Assembly (NCBI GenBank): GCA_003550325.1
Contig: QKWP01000348.1
Coordinates: 198,019 to 262,018, forward strand
From: Gigaspora rosea
Taxonomy: Eukaryota > Glomeromycota > Glomeromycetes > Diversisporales > Gigasporaceae
DNA length: 64,000 nt
Direction of reading: 5' to 3'
A model generated the notes under the pieces. That model was given only the letters and a program-made list of their open reading frames with translations, made no database searches and was not told the DNA's origin. The position numbers and the translations under genes are program-made. This document shows, in pieces, positions 23,223 to 32,916 of the stretch (position 1 is the first letter of the stretch; every line of letters starts with the position of its first letter).

Positions 23223-26200
23223 TTATTCTTGCTGAATTTGCTCTGTATTTTCTGTATCTTTACTATCAACCTCATTATCTAAACTAAGCAGAGATTTAAT
23301 TTCTTGCAATATTTCAAGTAACTCACCTTTTTTCTTCGATTTTAGCCTAGAATATTTTTTTTGAACCTTTTCACTAAGTCGTTCAAGAAGGGTTTCGATT
23401 TTTACCAAAATTTCGGGTATTGTCATATTTTCCTCAGCTACTTGTGCTCTAGCTTCTTTTCTTGTGATTGGTATTGGCCTAAGTAAAAAAGAATCATATT
23501 TGTTAATAAACGTTTCAATAATAAATTTTTGTCGAGCATTTTGTGCAAGCTGCGTAAAATTTTTCAAATTTTCATCCAATTCACAATTTTCGTCCAGGCT
23601 TTGAAAAGGTTTCAAGATTGTTGAATTTACAAACTCAGAATTTCGCAAGAACGTTCGAAACTGTTGACATTCCATGGTCGATTCTGGCTGAGACCTTGGT
23701 CCCGATGGTTGGTAATCATTATACCCAATTACTTGAAATAAATTATTTCTAAGCTACAAAATTTTTGTTAATATAATTGTGGTTATATTATAATCGAATA
23801 AAATGAATTTTACCTCAAAAAAGTTTTTACAGTTACAAGCTGCGATTTTCTAATGATGATACTGTGGAATAGGAGGTATTAACGATTTTAAGGCCTTGTT
23901 CACCTCCTCGATAATTGCATCAAGCCACTGATGCTGTTCATAAATACCGGATCGAGAGACGACACAATTTTTTTCAACGATTTCGTGTATTTCAGAATGA
24001 AGTTGCATTAATTGAACTTCATTAGCAACTTCAATTAGCTGATAAATGGGGTGACGTCTTGCAGGCCAGATAGAAGAAAATGTTCTTCTCGCAGCCCTTC
24101 TTAAAAATGGATTGTTAGTTCTTACCGCTTTTCGATAATTATTTATCGCCTGGAGGTAAATAAATACCTTATAGTATTATTGCAAAAAAAATTAAAATAT
24201 ATTAGTTTTTATTAAACACATCGAACAATACTGTAATAAATAACAAACCTGCTCATATTTTATTAGATAAAGAGAATCCTGCTGTTCTTTAACCTATGAA
24301 AGATATCCTTCGACAGACGGTTCTTGGTAATTTTTCACGTACAGCCATAAAAGCTCCATTGCCATTGCTCGTCGATATATACTACAAATAGAGTCCCAAG
24401 ATTTATGATAATCAGCGCATTTCTTAAAGTAGGCGAGCTGGTTTTCAGTCCGATAGCCCTGATATATCGCAAATCGTTTTAGATCGATTCCCCTACATAA
24501 AATGAAAAAATTTGGTAAATAAAACAAAACTGTTTAAACGCAAAATAACACTCGCAGGCGTTATTTTAAAAATTAAAACCAAAATAGTTTATGCAGGTTT
24601 TTTTTTGAAATTAATGATATACGGTCAACTTCCCATAAGTGCATATATTTCCATAGGTGCGCTTCCGTTAGTGCACTTTTTCTAATATATTCGTTTATGG
24701 AAAATTGTCCGTTTTGATTTAAAAAAAAAATTAACAATCTTATTTCGAAAAAAGCACACATGAGCGTATCCAAAATAATGTGTATATGAGCGTTAATTCA
24801 TGCTTAGGCCACGCAAAGTTAATTTTTCGTTTTGCATAAACCACCACCCAATTTTTTCAAAAAAAATTTTTTATTTTTTTTCTCGAATTACCTAATAGGT
24901 CCGGTAGGTCCGGTCCAGTAAAAAAAAATTTTTTTCTAATTTCATGTTGTGCAAGTCGAAGGTTTAATTTTGTGTAATCTTAGATGTGAACATGAACTAT
25001 TTTAGACCATGCAAAGTTAATTTTTTTTTTTAAAAAAAAAAAAAAAAAAGACCCACCGACCAAAATTTTGAATCACCAGGTTATGCAAACAAAAAATTAA
25101 CTTTGCGTAGCCCTATATAGTATGAAAACTTACATTGAACTATAAACAACTTACCAATTTAATTCTACATATGCACAAAGCATATTTATTTCTTCGTGTA
25201 ATTGTCTGAGTATAAGAACTAACCAAGGAAACTTTTCTTTTAACTTGACAGCATAATGGTATGGAACACCGTCACAGGTTACTGCCACCCACTTACGACT
25301 TCCATCTCTAATACCCGATATTACTTCAATATGTTGAAGAATTTTCTCAACGTTTGCTACCAAATTAGGGTTAATGTTAATCGGGTCAGGAATATAGATA
25401 TCTGGAACATTAACACCCGGATCTGCAATTCGTTGAGTCAAACTGATCTTAGGAATGTGTGTGGCACTTTGTTCATCATCGATTCTGTAATGTTTAAAAG
25501 TAAGTGGATTAGTTAAATAATCGGACATATTGTCTTCAATCTCAACCGTTTTTCCTTTTTGAATTTCTGTTAATGTTGGCAGTTGAGTTCTGCATTCTGA
25601 ACATAACCTTTTCCGATTCTCAATATTTCGCAGATTGCATACGGGACATGATTTCTTCTTAGAATCATTAATTGGCATGGATGCTACAAGAGAATCAATA
25701 GTGTTAGTAGAAGACAATTTTCTTCAGATAACAATGCAAGAACCTCGGAAATATAGGCGTATAGTTCTTCATCGATAACTTTTTGCATTTTAGGGTCGAC
25801 ATTAAAAATTTCTTCATATTGCGAACTGCTAAAGGAATAACACATTTGGGGTAAGTTAGTATGCTAAATTTTGTTTTGTGGCGCCATATTGAATGCAACA
25901 AAACTGGTGACAATATGATAGATAATGTATTAAACCCTCTATCAAGATAATTCCTTTGCTCTCTTTGTTCGTTATCAAAGGCAAGAAATAATAGACCTTC
26001 AGGTAATGGTTCCTCGTGCTTTGACAATTCTTCTAGCCACTTTTGAAATTGATGATAGCTCTCTGAGCTCGTAATATGGTTATCAATATCAATAACCATC
26101 TTCGATCGTGCAATTGAATATTCTATAGCTGAGGCGGCAAGTTGAATTTCTGACACGTATTTTCCATGCCGAGCCCTGTATATAGAATCAACTGCAACAA

Positions 26201-27112
26201 CTATCTTAAAAAGTTTTTCTTGACGTGAACTATCAGTAACTTGGCTATTTTGAACTAAAGCTTCGATAAATTTAACAATAACCTGGTTACGTCCACTGAG
26301 CTATTCGTGCGATCTATATGTTACGAGACTTTCTAAAGAGAACCTATTGCTATTATGGATTATTAAATCTATAAAAAAATATTAATAAAAAATTAAAAAA
26401 ACTATATCATATAAAATTCAGAGTATGTAGTAATAAACTTACCAATATCATTAAGTAATGCCTCATGTTCTGCTTTCGCTATCTCAATAACTATATCAAT
26501 ACGTTTTTGCTGATTGGAAAGCCTTGAATTCCACCGTTCAGTAAGGATCTTATTCTTTTCATACTGATCATTATATAAACGTCGAAATGCCTTCGCTTCT
26601 TCGTAGGCCTGGTGTAATTCTTCTTTTAATCTTTCCGTCTCCCTCGCTTGCTCATCTAAATCATTCCACAGTCGTTCAATTTTGCTACAAAGTTCTAGAT
26701 TTTCTTGTTGAGCACTTTCTAAAATCCTTTTCACCCTGTCAAGCTCAACCGTTAGATCAGCATAACTAGGAGTATCCATGTCAATTTCAGATTGGTTTTC
26801 CTGAACAGAACTTGTAAGGTCAGTATCGAGTTGGTTTTCCTGATAAGAAAGATAATCATAAAATTGATTAGATGAGACGATTTGATTATAATGTTTCTGA
26901 CAAAGCGAATGTGATTCTAAAGAATAATTAGCAAGTTCGAGAAAATAAGCTTGAAAAAGCATAAGACGTTCAGCAGCTTTTGGGCCATTTGCATTCCACC
27001 ATTTTAGTTCATCCGTTGTGCAAGGTTTTAATCCAACTCCTTTATAAGTAGTAACTAAATCGCTAAAAATGCAACGAAGATCTTCTGCTTTTTGTTTCTT
27101 GTGTTTTGACAC
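23223..27112 (-). pseudogene. Unnamed five-exon gene family, copy 2 (near-intact, inactivated)
   Basis: Exons on the minus strand: 27112-26443, 26368-25155, 24492-24249, 24149-23814, 23753-23223 (about 1,000 codons). Introns of 74, 662, 99 and 60 bp all have GT..AG, consistent phases and GTAAGT-like donors at the first two. Exon 1 starts MSKHKKQKAEDLRC, has LCQKHYNQIV, then a coiled coil (ELDRVKRILESAQQEN). Exon 2 has IDIDNHITSSESYHQFQKWL, a C-x2-C…C-x2-C zinc-ribbon-like block (CPVC, CSEC; about 25588-25648) and WVAVTCDGVPYHYAVKL…QLHEEINML. Exons 3-5 are helical and charged, ending acidic. Lesions: TAG in frame at 26301-26303, 25864-25866, 24294-24296 and 23850-23852; about 5 bases lost near 25927 and one near 25714. 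Copy 1 (5597-10260) encodes Trp, Gln, Trp, Trp at the four TAG positions. Function unknown: possibly transposon-derived with an RNase H-like core, or a host family. The structure is read directly; the function is not. Confidence 0.85.
24807..25113. mobile_element. TA-flanked MITE inside intron 2 of gene copy 2
   Basis: Ends of about 33 bp, GGCCACGCAAAGTTAATTTT at 24807 and complement GGGCTACGCAAAGTTAATTT from 25113, with TA at 24805-24806 and 25114-25115 (mariner-type). A third, internal GACCATGCAAAGTTAA word sits at about 25006. It explains much of the unusual length (662 bp) of this intron; the splice sites are left untouched. Confidence 0.85.
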
Positions 27113-27119
27113 TAAAAAA

Positions 27120-27400
27120 AAACAGTTTAAAATATTTTTTAGTTAACAAGACCTTTACCCAACTAACAAATGAATAAAGCCTTAAGGACTTATTTACTTT
27201 TTTTAAATCAACTTGTAATGTGGGATGAAATGGGATGATTGAAAATAGACATTTTAAATTAATTATTCATATATCGTTTAGTCTATAAATTCTTGTGAAC
27301 CCTTTAAGGCATAAAAAAAAACGTGACTGTACCAATCAAATTTTGTAGATCATTCTAGAACTTGGATTTTCAAATCTAGAATTCAATTTCAAATTTGGTA
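27120..27400. other. Upstream flank of gene copy 2, no gene seen
   Basis: Would hold the promoter of the minus-strand gene. I see no clear TATA or initiator I would defend. It contains AAACGTGACTGTACCAATC near 27320; GTGATATAAAGCCAATC near 10537 is only loosely alike. Confidence 0.3.
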
Positions 27401-28265
27401 TATTCCCGAACTGTAATACTAATATGCATCGAATATTCAAGATATTTTATTTACTATCAAAAGCCAGTTTTATTTTGTTTTTAGCACCTGCAAAAAAAGT
27501 CTAATAATCATAACTATTACTAACTTCTTAATATATTTTTTTAAAAATTAAATATAAAATGTTAAATTTTTTGCTTTAAAATAAATATTCAGATATTAAA
27601 AATACTGTAAATATAGTCAACCCTCCATAAATGCAATTTGTAGGAATAAGTCTACAACGTGCATTTAGGAAGGTTTGTATTTAGAAAGAGCCAATTAAAT
27701 TGCAGCTTTAAAAATTAGATTATCAAGTTTGTATAACTTCTACTAAAATTGTATAACCTATCTTAAATACTAAAATTTGATTGGCATGTGCATTTAGGGA
27801 GGTTAGTATAATATCTGATATAAAATGTTATTCAAGAGAATGTGCATTTAGCACTAATAACATTTTACAGAATAGAAAAAAACGTGTATTTAAAGAGGTA
27901 TTGCATTTATGGAGGTTGCATTTATGGAGGTCTGACTGTATGTTTTTTTTAATGTAAACAAAAGTGCATTTTATTTAACTATAGTAGTAAGTTTTTATGC
28001 TATGCTATATAATACAACAATTTTACTATTATTGAAAATAATCAATATATACTCTACCCTTAAAAAAATATGTCAAGAAGTTAGTAATAGTTACAGATAT
28101 TAGACTTTTTTGCGAGTGCTAAAAACAAGTTAAAACTAGTATTTGATAGTAAATAAAATATCTAGAACTTTCAATATATATTAGTATTGATATTTTGTAT
28201 TACTGACAATTATAGCAATAAGTTTCATAATAAAAATAACGTTATTATACTCTACTCTTAAATAA
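27400..28265. mobile_element. Composite TTAA-type element remnant, inverted to 21.6 kb
   Basis: Two CTCTACYCTTAA ends (28050-28061 and 28251-28262) and the blocks AAGAAGTTAGTAATAGTTA (28076) and its mirror at 27500-27520 show a partly self-complementary element. Its centre matches the complement of 21598-21760. A mariner-type element (27614-27938) is nested in it; the uninterrupted sequence is visible at 21690-21720. Confidence 0.6.
27614..27938. mobile_element. Tc1/mariner-type MITE, 325 bp
   Basis: Left TAGTCAACCCTCCATAAATG and right complement CAGTCAGACCTCCATAAATG are inverted ends of the classic mariner/pogo look, flanked by TA (27612-27613, 27939-27940). The right end is repeated once more internally (TTGCATTTATGGAGG twice). 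The empty site is present in the related element near 21700. Confidence 0.85.
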
Positions 28266-28509
28266 ACTTTTATTAATTTACTTCTTTACTTTATATTAGA
28301 CAAAAAAATAAATTATTTTTTTGTCTAACAAATAATGAAAAATGAATTAATAATAGTTTGTCAAAATTTTTAGAATATCAATAATTGTATAACAAAACAG
28401 CTTTTTTAATACTTTAATAATTTACTTATTATAGATTTTTAAAAATAAGCTATTTCTTTTGTTTTGACCAAAAAATCTAATAACTTTTTTATTCAAAAAT
28501 AAGCTACCC

Positions 28510-28682
28510 AGAACCTTATATACATAAATAGATCAGGTGTTAGTTTGCTTATTTTTGGTTTTTTATTTAGATCTTTTTTATTTATAGTAATTTTTTGTTT
28601 ATTTTTGAGGTTTTTTTATAGATCTTTTTATTTTTGGTAATTTTATAATTAATCTAACCTATCTATATATATTTTGGGATCC
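28510..28682. mobile_element. ~175-bp MITE, copy 3 of four
   Basis: Interior matches the other copies (TTAGTTTGCTTATTTTTGG, TTATTTTTGAGGTTTTTTT, ATTTTGGGATCC at the right end), but the left end is worn. Inverted relative to copies 1 and 2. Confidence 0.65.
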
Positions 28683-28710
28683 TATATATATTCTAAAACC
28701 AAAAAATTTA

Positions 28711-29335
28711 GATAATCTAGCTAGAACTCTGAACATCTAGTATAGAAATCATACTTTATGCAATTTAGCAAAAACTCCTAAAATTTAGAAAGGAAAAACC
28801 AGTTTTTTGCAATTATTTTGATATTCAGTAGTCCATTTTGTATAAACTTTTTTTAAAATAAAGCTCTCAGTAAGGCACATCTAACAAAAAAGTTTTATTC
28901 AATTTTGATTACTAGATTAAAAGTTATTTAAGTAAATATAGTTTTGTTATTTTTAGCAAATAAGATTCTTCGACTGACTAATGTATCGGAGGGCTGTACC
29001 AGTGATCACAAGTAGGATTGACATGCGAAGCTTGGACCAGAGGGTTTAAATAGGCAATCCCCTAGTCGGGTTGTAGGTATGGCAACTAGTGTAGAACCTT
29101 CGGGCGGACTACTTAAATTAGACAACCAAAAGTTGTACGTGTGGCTAGTTGTACTCTCATTCAATGTAATTCAATTGTGGGTGTGCCCAAAGAGGCGCCC
29201 TTGATCCACAGGCTTGATTAAATAAACTCTCACCCAAAGCGAGAACTTTGACACAAAAAAAAAAAAAAAAAGCAAATAAGATTGAAATTGGCCAAAATTC
29301 AGTTATGACCTATATAAGAGATGTTTGGGTCCTAC
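28711..29335. mobile_element. MITE related to 3179-3478, split by a SINE
   Basis: GAACATCTAGTATAGAAATC at the left and GTTATGACCTATATAAGAG at the right, and the interior AAGTTTGTTCAAAT/ TAAAAGTTATTTAAGTAAAT words, match the complement of 3179-3478. The SINE at 28968-29270 interrupts it. Outer borders were judged by eye only. Confidence 0.55.
28968..29270 (+). mobile_element. 5'-truncated SINE of the same family, plus strand
   Basis: Flanked by the 13-bp direct repeat AGCAAATAAGATT (28955-28967; 29271-29283) and ending in a run of about 16 A. From GACCAGAGGGTTTAAATAGG (about 29029) onward it matches the 3' part of the SINE at 14471-15170. The tRNA-like head with A and B boxes is absent, and the last 70 bases before the tail differ. 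Typical 5'-truncated retroposon. Confidence 0.85.
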
Positions 29336-29482
29336 TTAGCTAGATTTTTCTATTTTTTTACTTTACCTCCTTACAATGAAAATACTAGTCAAATCCAATT
29401 TTTTTCTATATTCAACTACTCTCTTCACCCTTTGCTAAAATCTTTTTAGACAATTTTACCTTTTTACCCTAATATTTTACTA

Positions 29483-29651
29483 GGACCCCAAAATATGCAT
29501 AGATAGATTAGATATTAGTTTGCTTATTTTTGGTTTTTTTTTATATAGATCTTCCTATTTATAGTAATTTTGTTTATTTTTGAAGTTTTTTTTTGCAGAT
29601 TTTTCTATTTTTAGTAATTTTATAATAAACCTAAAATATTTTTTGAGGTTC
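29483..29651. mobile_element. ~175-bp MITE, copy 4 of four
   Basis: TA-flanked; left end GGACCCCAAAATATGCATAG is well preserved, right end GAGGTTC is worn. Interior TTAGTTTGCTTATTTTTGG as in copy 3. Confidence 0.7.
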
Positions 29652-30360
29652 TACTCTACTCTTAATCAAACCTTTCAAATTCTTACAAATCTTAATTCTT
29701 TTTAATGAACTACCCAACCTATCTGTTGTAAACAAACTTTATCCTCAAACTTTGTGTCTTATATTAAAATCCTATATTGATATATAACTTATTTTAATAA
29801 TTGTTTTTTTATTTTTAGACTAATTTGAAAGAACTCCAAATAATTCTAAAGTACATGTATACTTAAACTATATATTTTTGGGCCAAACACAACTAAATTT
29901 TAGTCAAAATTAAAATTAAATTTTAATTTTGACCAGAATTTAGATAAGTTTGACCCCAAAAAATCTTTAGTTTAAGCATACTACCTATCTTAGAATTATC
30001 TAAGGTCCTGTTTTGAAATTAGTCAAATTTTATAGTTTGATTAGTTAAAGATAATATGCAACTATCAAGTAATCTCATAATGTACTTGGTCTAAGATAGC
30101 CTTATATAGTTTTTTTAAATTATCTTTATTTTTTACTATACAAATCAACTTTTATTTATAATTAAAAAATATCTATTGTGTCAAAATTTATATAAATTTT
30201 AATAAAAATCTATTTTTTATAAAAATTGCCAAATAGTCCTTTTAATATAAAACACCCTATATACTCTTCTATAACTTCAATACCAAACTTTTATTTCTCA
30301 ATCTGAATTTACTAAGCCTTGATTAATTCAAGTATACCCAGAAGTAACTATAAAACAAAT
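29652..30360. other. AT-rich DNA, one strong hairpin, no gene
   Basis: 29855-29985 folds on itself: AGTATGCTTAAACTAAAG-type ends and AAATTTTAGTCAAAATTAAA mirrored around about 29915. The rest shows nothing I can support. Confidence 0.4.
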
Positions 30361-30363
30361 AGT

Positions 30364-31330
30364 CTATAAAAAAATAAATTTACAAAGAAAAGAAGAAAAG
30401 AAAGAACAAAAAAAAATAAATCTATAAGAAGAAAAAGAAATACAAGTAGAAATAAACTTACAAAAAGAAGAAGAAATACAGAAAGTACTTTCAAATACAA
30501 TACTAGACCAAACTATAAACTTCAACAAAACAGAACAAAGAAAAAATATAGCTAAAAAAGCTTTGAATGCTGCTACTGACACTATAACTACTTATGCTAT
30601 TCTCATGAATAAGACAGTAAAATATTATTTATAAAAATTAACTTTTATTAAGATAATAAAAACCAAGACCCTGAAACTTGGCTCAAAAGTTTGAAAGGGC
30701 TGCTAAAGCTAACTATTGGAGTTCTGCTTAACAATTGGAGCTTGCCTGTACTTATATGAAAAATAATACCCAAAAATAGCTAGCTAGTCTCAAAAATGTC
30801 CCAACTTATTTTTACTATCAAAAGCATAGTAATAAAGTTAATAATAAACTATCTATAATTTTTCTTATTTTATTAAAACAAAATTTAGTACTACAAAACA
30901 AAAAGCTACTTGGCAAAAACAACTCGTCGAAATTAAACAAGGCACAAACACTATTGATATCTATGTTAGCTGCTTTAAGCAACTCAAAGAATAGGTAGAC
31001 CCAAATAATATTTTCTTGCTACTATTATGATCTAATTCTTTATCCAGAAACTATAATATGAATATGCTATAAATGTTCAAGCTGTTAAGCCTGCTGACTT
31101 GAATACTGCTATTGCTATAGTACAAAAATAAGAAACTGGATAAATGATAACCTTTGATAATAATCCAAATAATCAACTAGGCTATTGAATGCCTTACAGA
31201 ACAAATTGCAAACTCATCATTAATTTTACTAAAAAGCAAGCTTTTCTTCTACTACTCCTATCTATTATTTAAACCAAACTAAAAAAGGATCCTAGCTATA
31301 CATACTACCAAAAATGGTTTTTTGAAAAAA
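30364..31330 (+). pseudogene. Ty3/gypsy-type gag polyprotein remnant
   Basis: Reading the plus strand with several shifts gives, in order, a lysine/glutamate-rich leader (NLQRKEEKKEQ), DPETWLKSF..AAKANYW, LELACTYMKNN, KKATWQKQLVEIKQGTNTID-like sequence, CFKQLKE and AINVQAVKPADLNTAIAIVQ. The order DPETWL / WQ-x-QL / F-x-QLK matches the capsid-like gag of LTR retrotransposons (family knowledge). There are many TAG/TAA codons and frame changes, and no protease, reverse transcriptase or LTR was found attached, so it is a 5' fossil. The minus-strand ORF at 30364-30582 is a shadow of its A-rich leader. Confidence 0.65.
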
Positions 31331-32192
31331 GCCTTTTTGGGTTCTCAAACATAAATTAAAAATTTTTATAAAGAAAACAAATAAAATTTATATATTTATG
31401 TTCTTTATAATTTTATCTATTCAAAAAAAGTATCAAAAAATTTTGGGTTTTAAGTAAAATAGATCAAAAACAATTTTAGAAAATATATATATATTTTTTT
31501 TTATTATAAAATACCAAAGTTAAAACTTTATTTAAGTAAAAAGAATAATACATTTACATTTAAAAAGTTCAAAACCACATTTGTATTACTATAAACAGGC
31601 ACCCAATGCAACATTGTACCCCTATTATCTATATGTGCTATAATTAATTATTCAAATTAATTGACTAGCTAAAATAGGTTGGAGGAGACATTTGTATATG
31701 CTATGACATTATTGTATACAGCTTGTTAAAGAAAAGTCTTGTAAAAACTATTTTTCTATAAAGGAAAAGAAATTTTCTATGAGATATATTTGATGATAAT
31801 ATAATTGTTGTATGGAGTGTACTTGGAAAAAAATTTTTCTTTTTTTTATTTTTGAAATTATATTGTGTGCATGTTTCTATTAATATTGAGAGATATTTCA
31901 AGAAAACCAAATAATATTTTGGAACCAATCCAAGAAATTGTTAGACAAAGTAGTAAGGAATAATTTAGTTTGTTTAGTAGTAAGTACTTTAATATTTTCA
32001 AAAACATTAAAAGAATAAATTCTAATAATATAGTATAAAAAAAAGTTATATTTTGGGCTAGATGTGTTAATGTGAATTGGAGAAGAATATTAAGAATTGT
32101 AACTGGGGATATAGTAGTAATTTTAAAAGAAATAAGTATCTTAGTAATTATACTAATTATAGATTGTAGGATATTATTGTTGTCATTTGAAC

Positions 32193-32916
32193 CAGGGTTG
32201 GGCAAGCTGTAAATCCAGTGCTTTTTCACAGGACACTGGACGTTTCCAAATTGTCCAGTGTAATGTCCAGTGCATGTCCAGTGTCCAGTGACATATTTAT
32301 AAAAAATTCAATAAATAAATAAATTAGTACTCCCAGAGGATTGCTCTAGCTAATTCTTAAAGATGTAGTTAAAATTTTATAATAATGCATTATACCTTTG
32401 ATTTAATTTAATTTTATTTTTATTTAATTTTAAAATTTAGTTTAATTATTGTATATTAGTCAAAAATTCTGTTAGCGCATACAGTACATTTGAAAAAATT
32501 AATTAGCAATAAATATGTTGGCCACATAATACGTATTTAACTAAATAAGATATCTATATGCAACCAATTTGCTAACAATTGTAAAGGATAGTATTTCAAA
32601 TGATGTTAACCTTCCAAAGCAATATGCATGGTAAGCAGGTTTTGAGAGATATCAGGCTTGAAAACATTATAAATATTATATTATATAGCAGGAACAGGCT
32701 TAATAAATTAATTTTTTTAAGTTATCGATTTTAACAGAATTGGTTAATTATCTAGTTTATTTAATTTTTTTTTGTTTAAAATTTTAAAATTATAATTTTT
32801 TTAATTTTTGTTGTCCAGTGATTATTTTTCTTAATCCATTGCTTTTCACTGGACAATTAGGACACTGGACACTGGACAAATTTCCAATTGTCCAATTGTC
32901 CAGTTGCCCAACTCTG
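32193..32916. mobile_element. hAT-type element with GTCCAGTG subterminal repeats, 724 bp
   Basis: Exact 8-bp duplication ATTTGAAC (32185-32192 and 32917-32924); ends CAGGGTTGGGCAA and complement CAGAGTTGGGCAA follow the hAT CAGRGTTGGGC-type pattern. Close to both ends, many copies of TCCAGTG/CACTGGAC lie in both orientations, as expected for hAT transposase binding sites. No transposase in the AT-rich middle. Across the element the LINE frame reads on (…LISSN / DNNNILQS…), which independently confirms the borders. Confidence 0.92.

Noticed and set aside
24573..24773. 66-residue minus-strand ORF as an exon of gene copy 2
   Set aside because: It lies inside the 662-bp intron, partly next to the MITE, has no counterpart in copy 1, and the flanking splice sites join correctly without it.
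25256..25516. 86-residue plus-strand ORF
   Set aside because: Antisense shadow of exon 2 of gene copy 2.
23850..26303. TAG read as a sense codon in this organism
   Set aside because: The same gene copy also carries two small deletions, the LINE and kinases carry TAA and TGA as well, and the sister copy has ordinary Trp/Gln codons at these places; decay explains it better.
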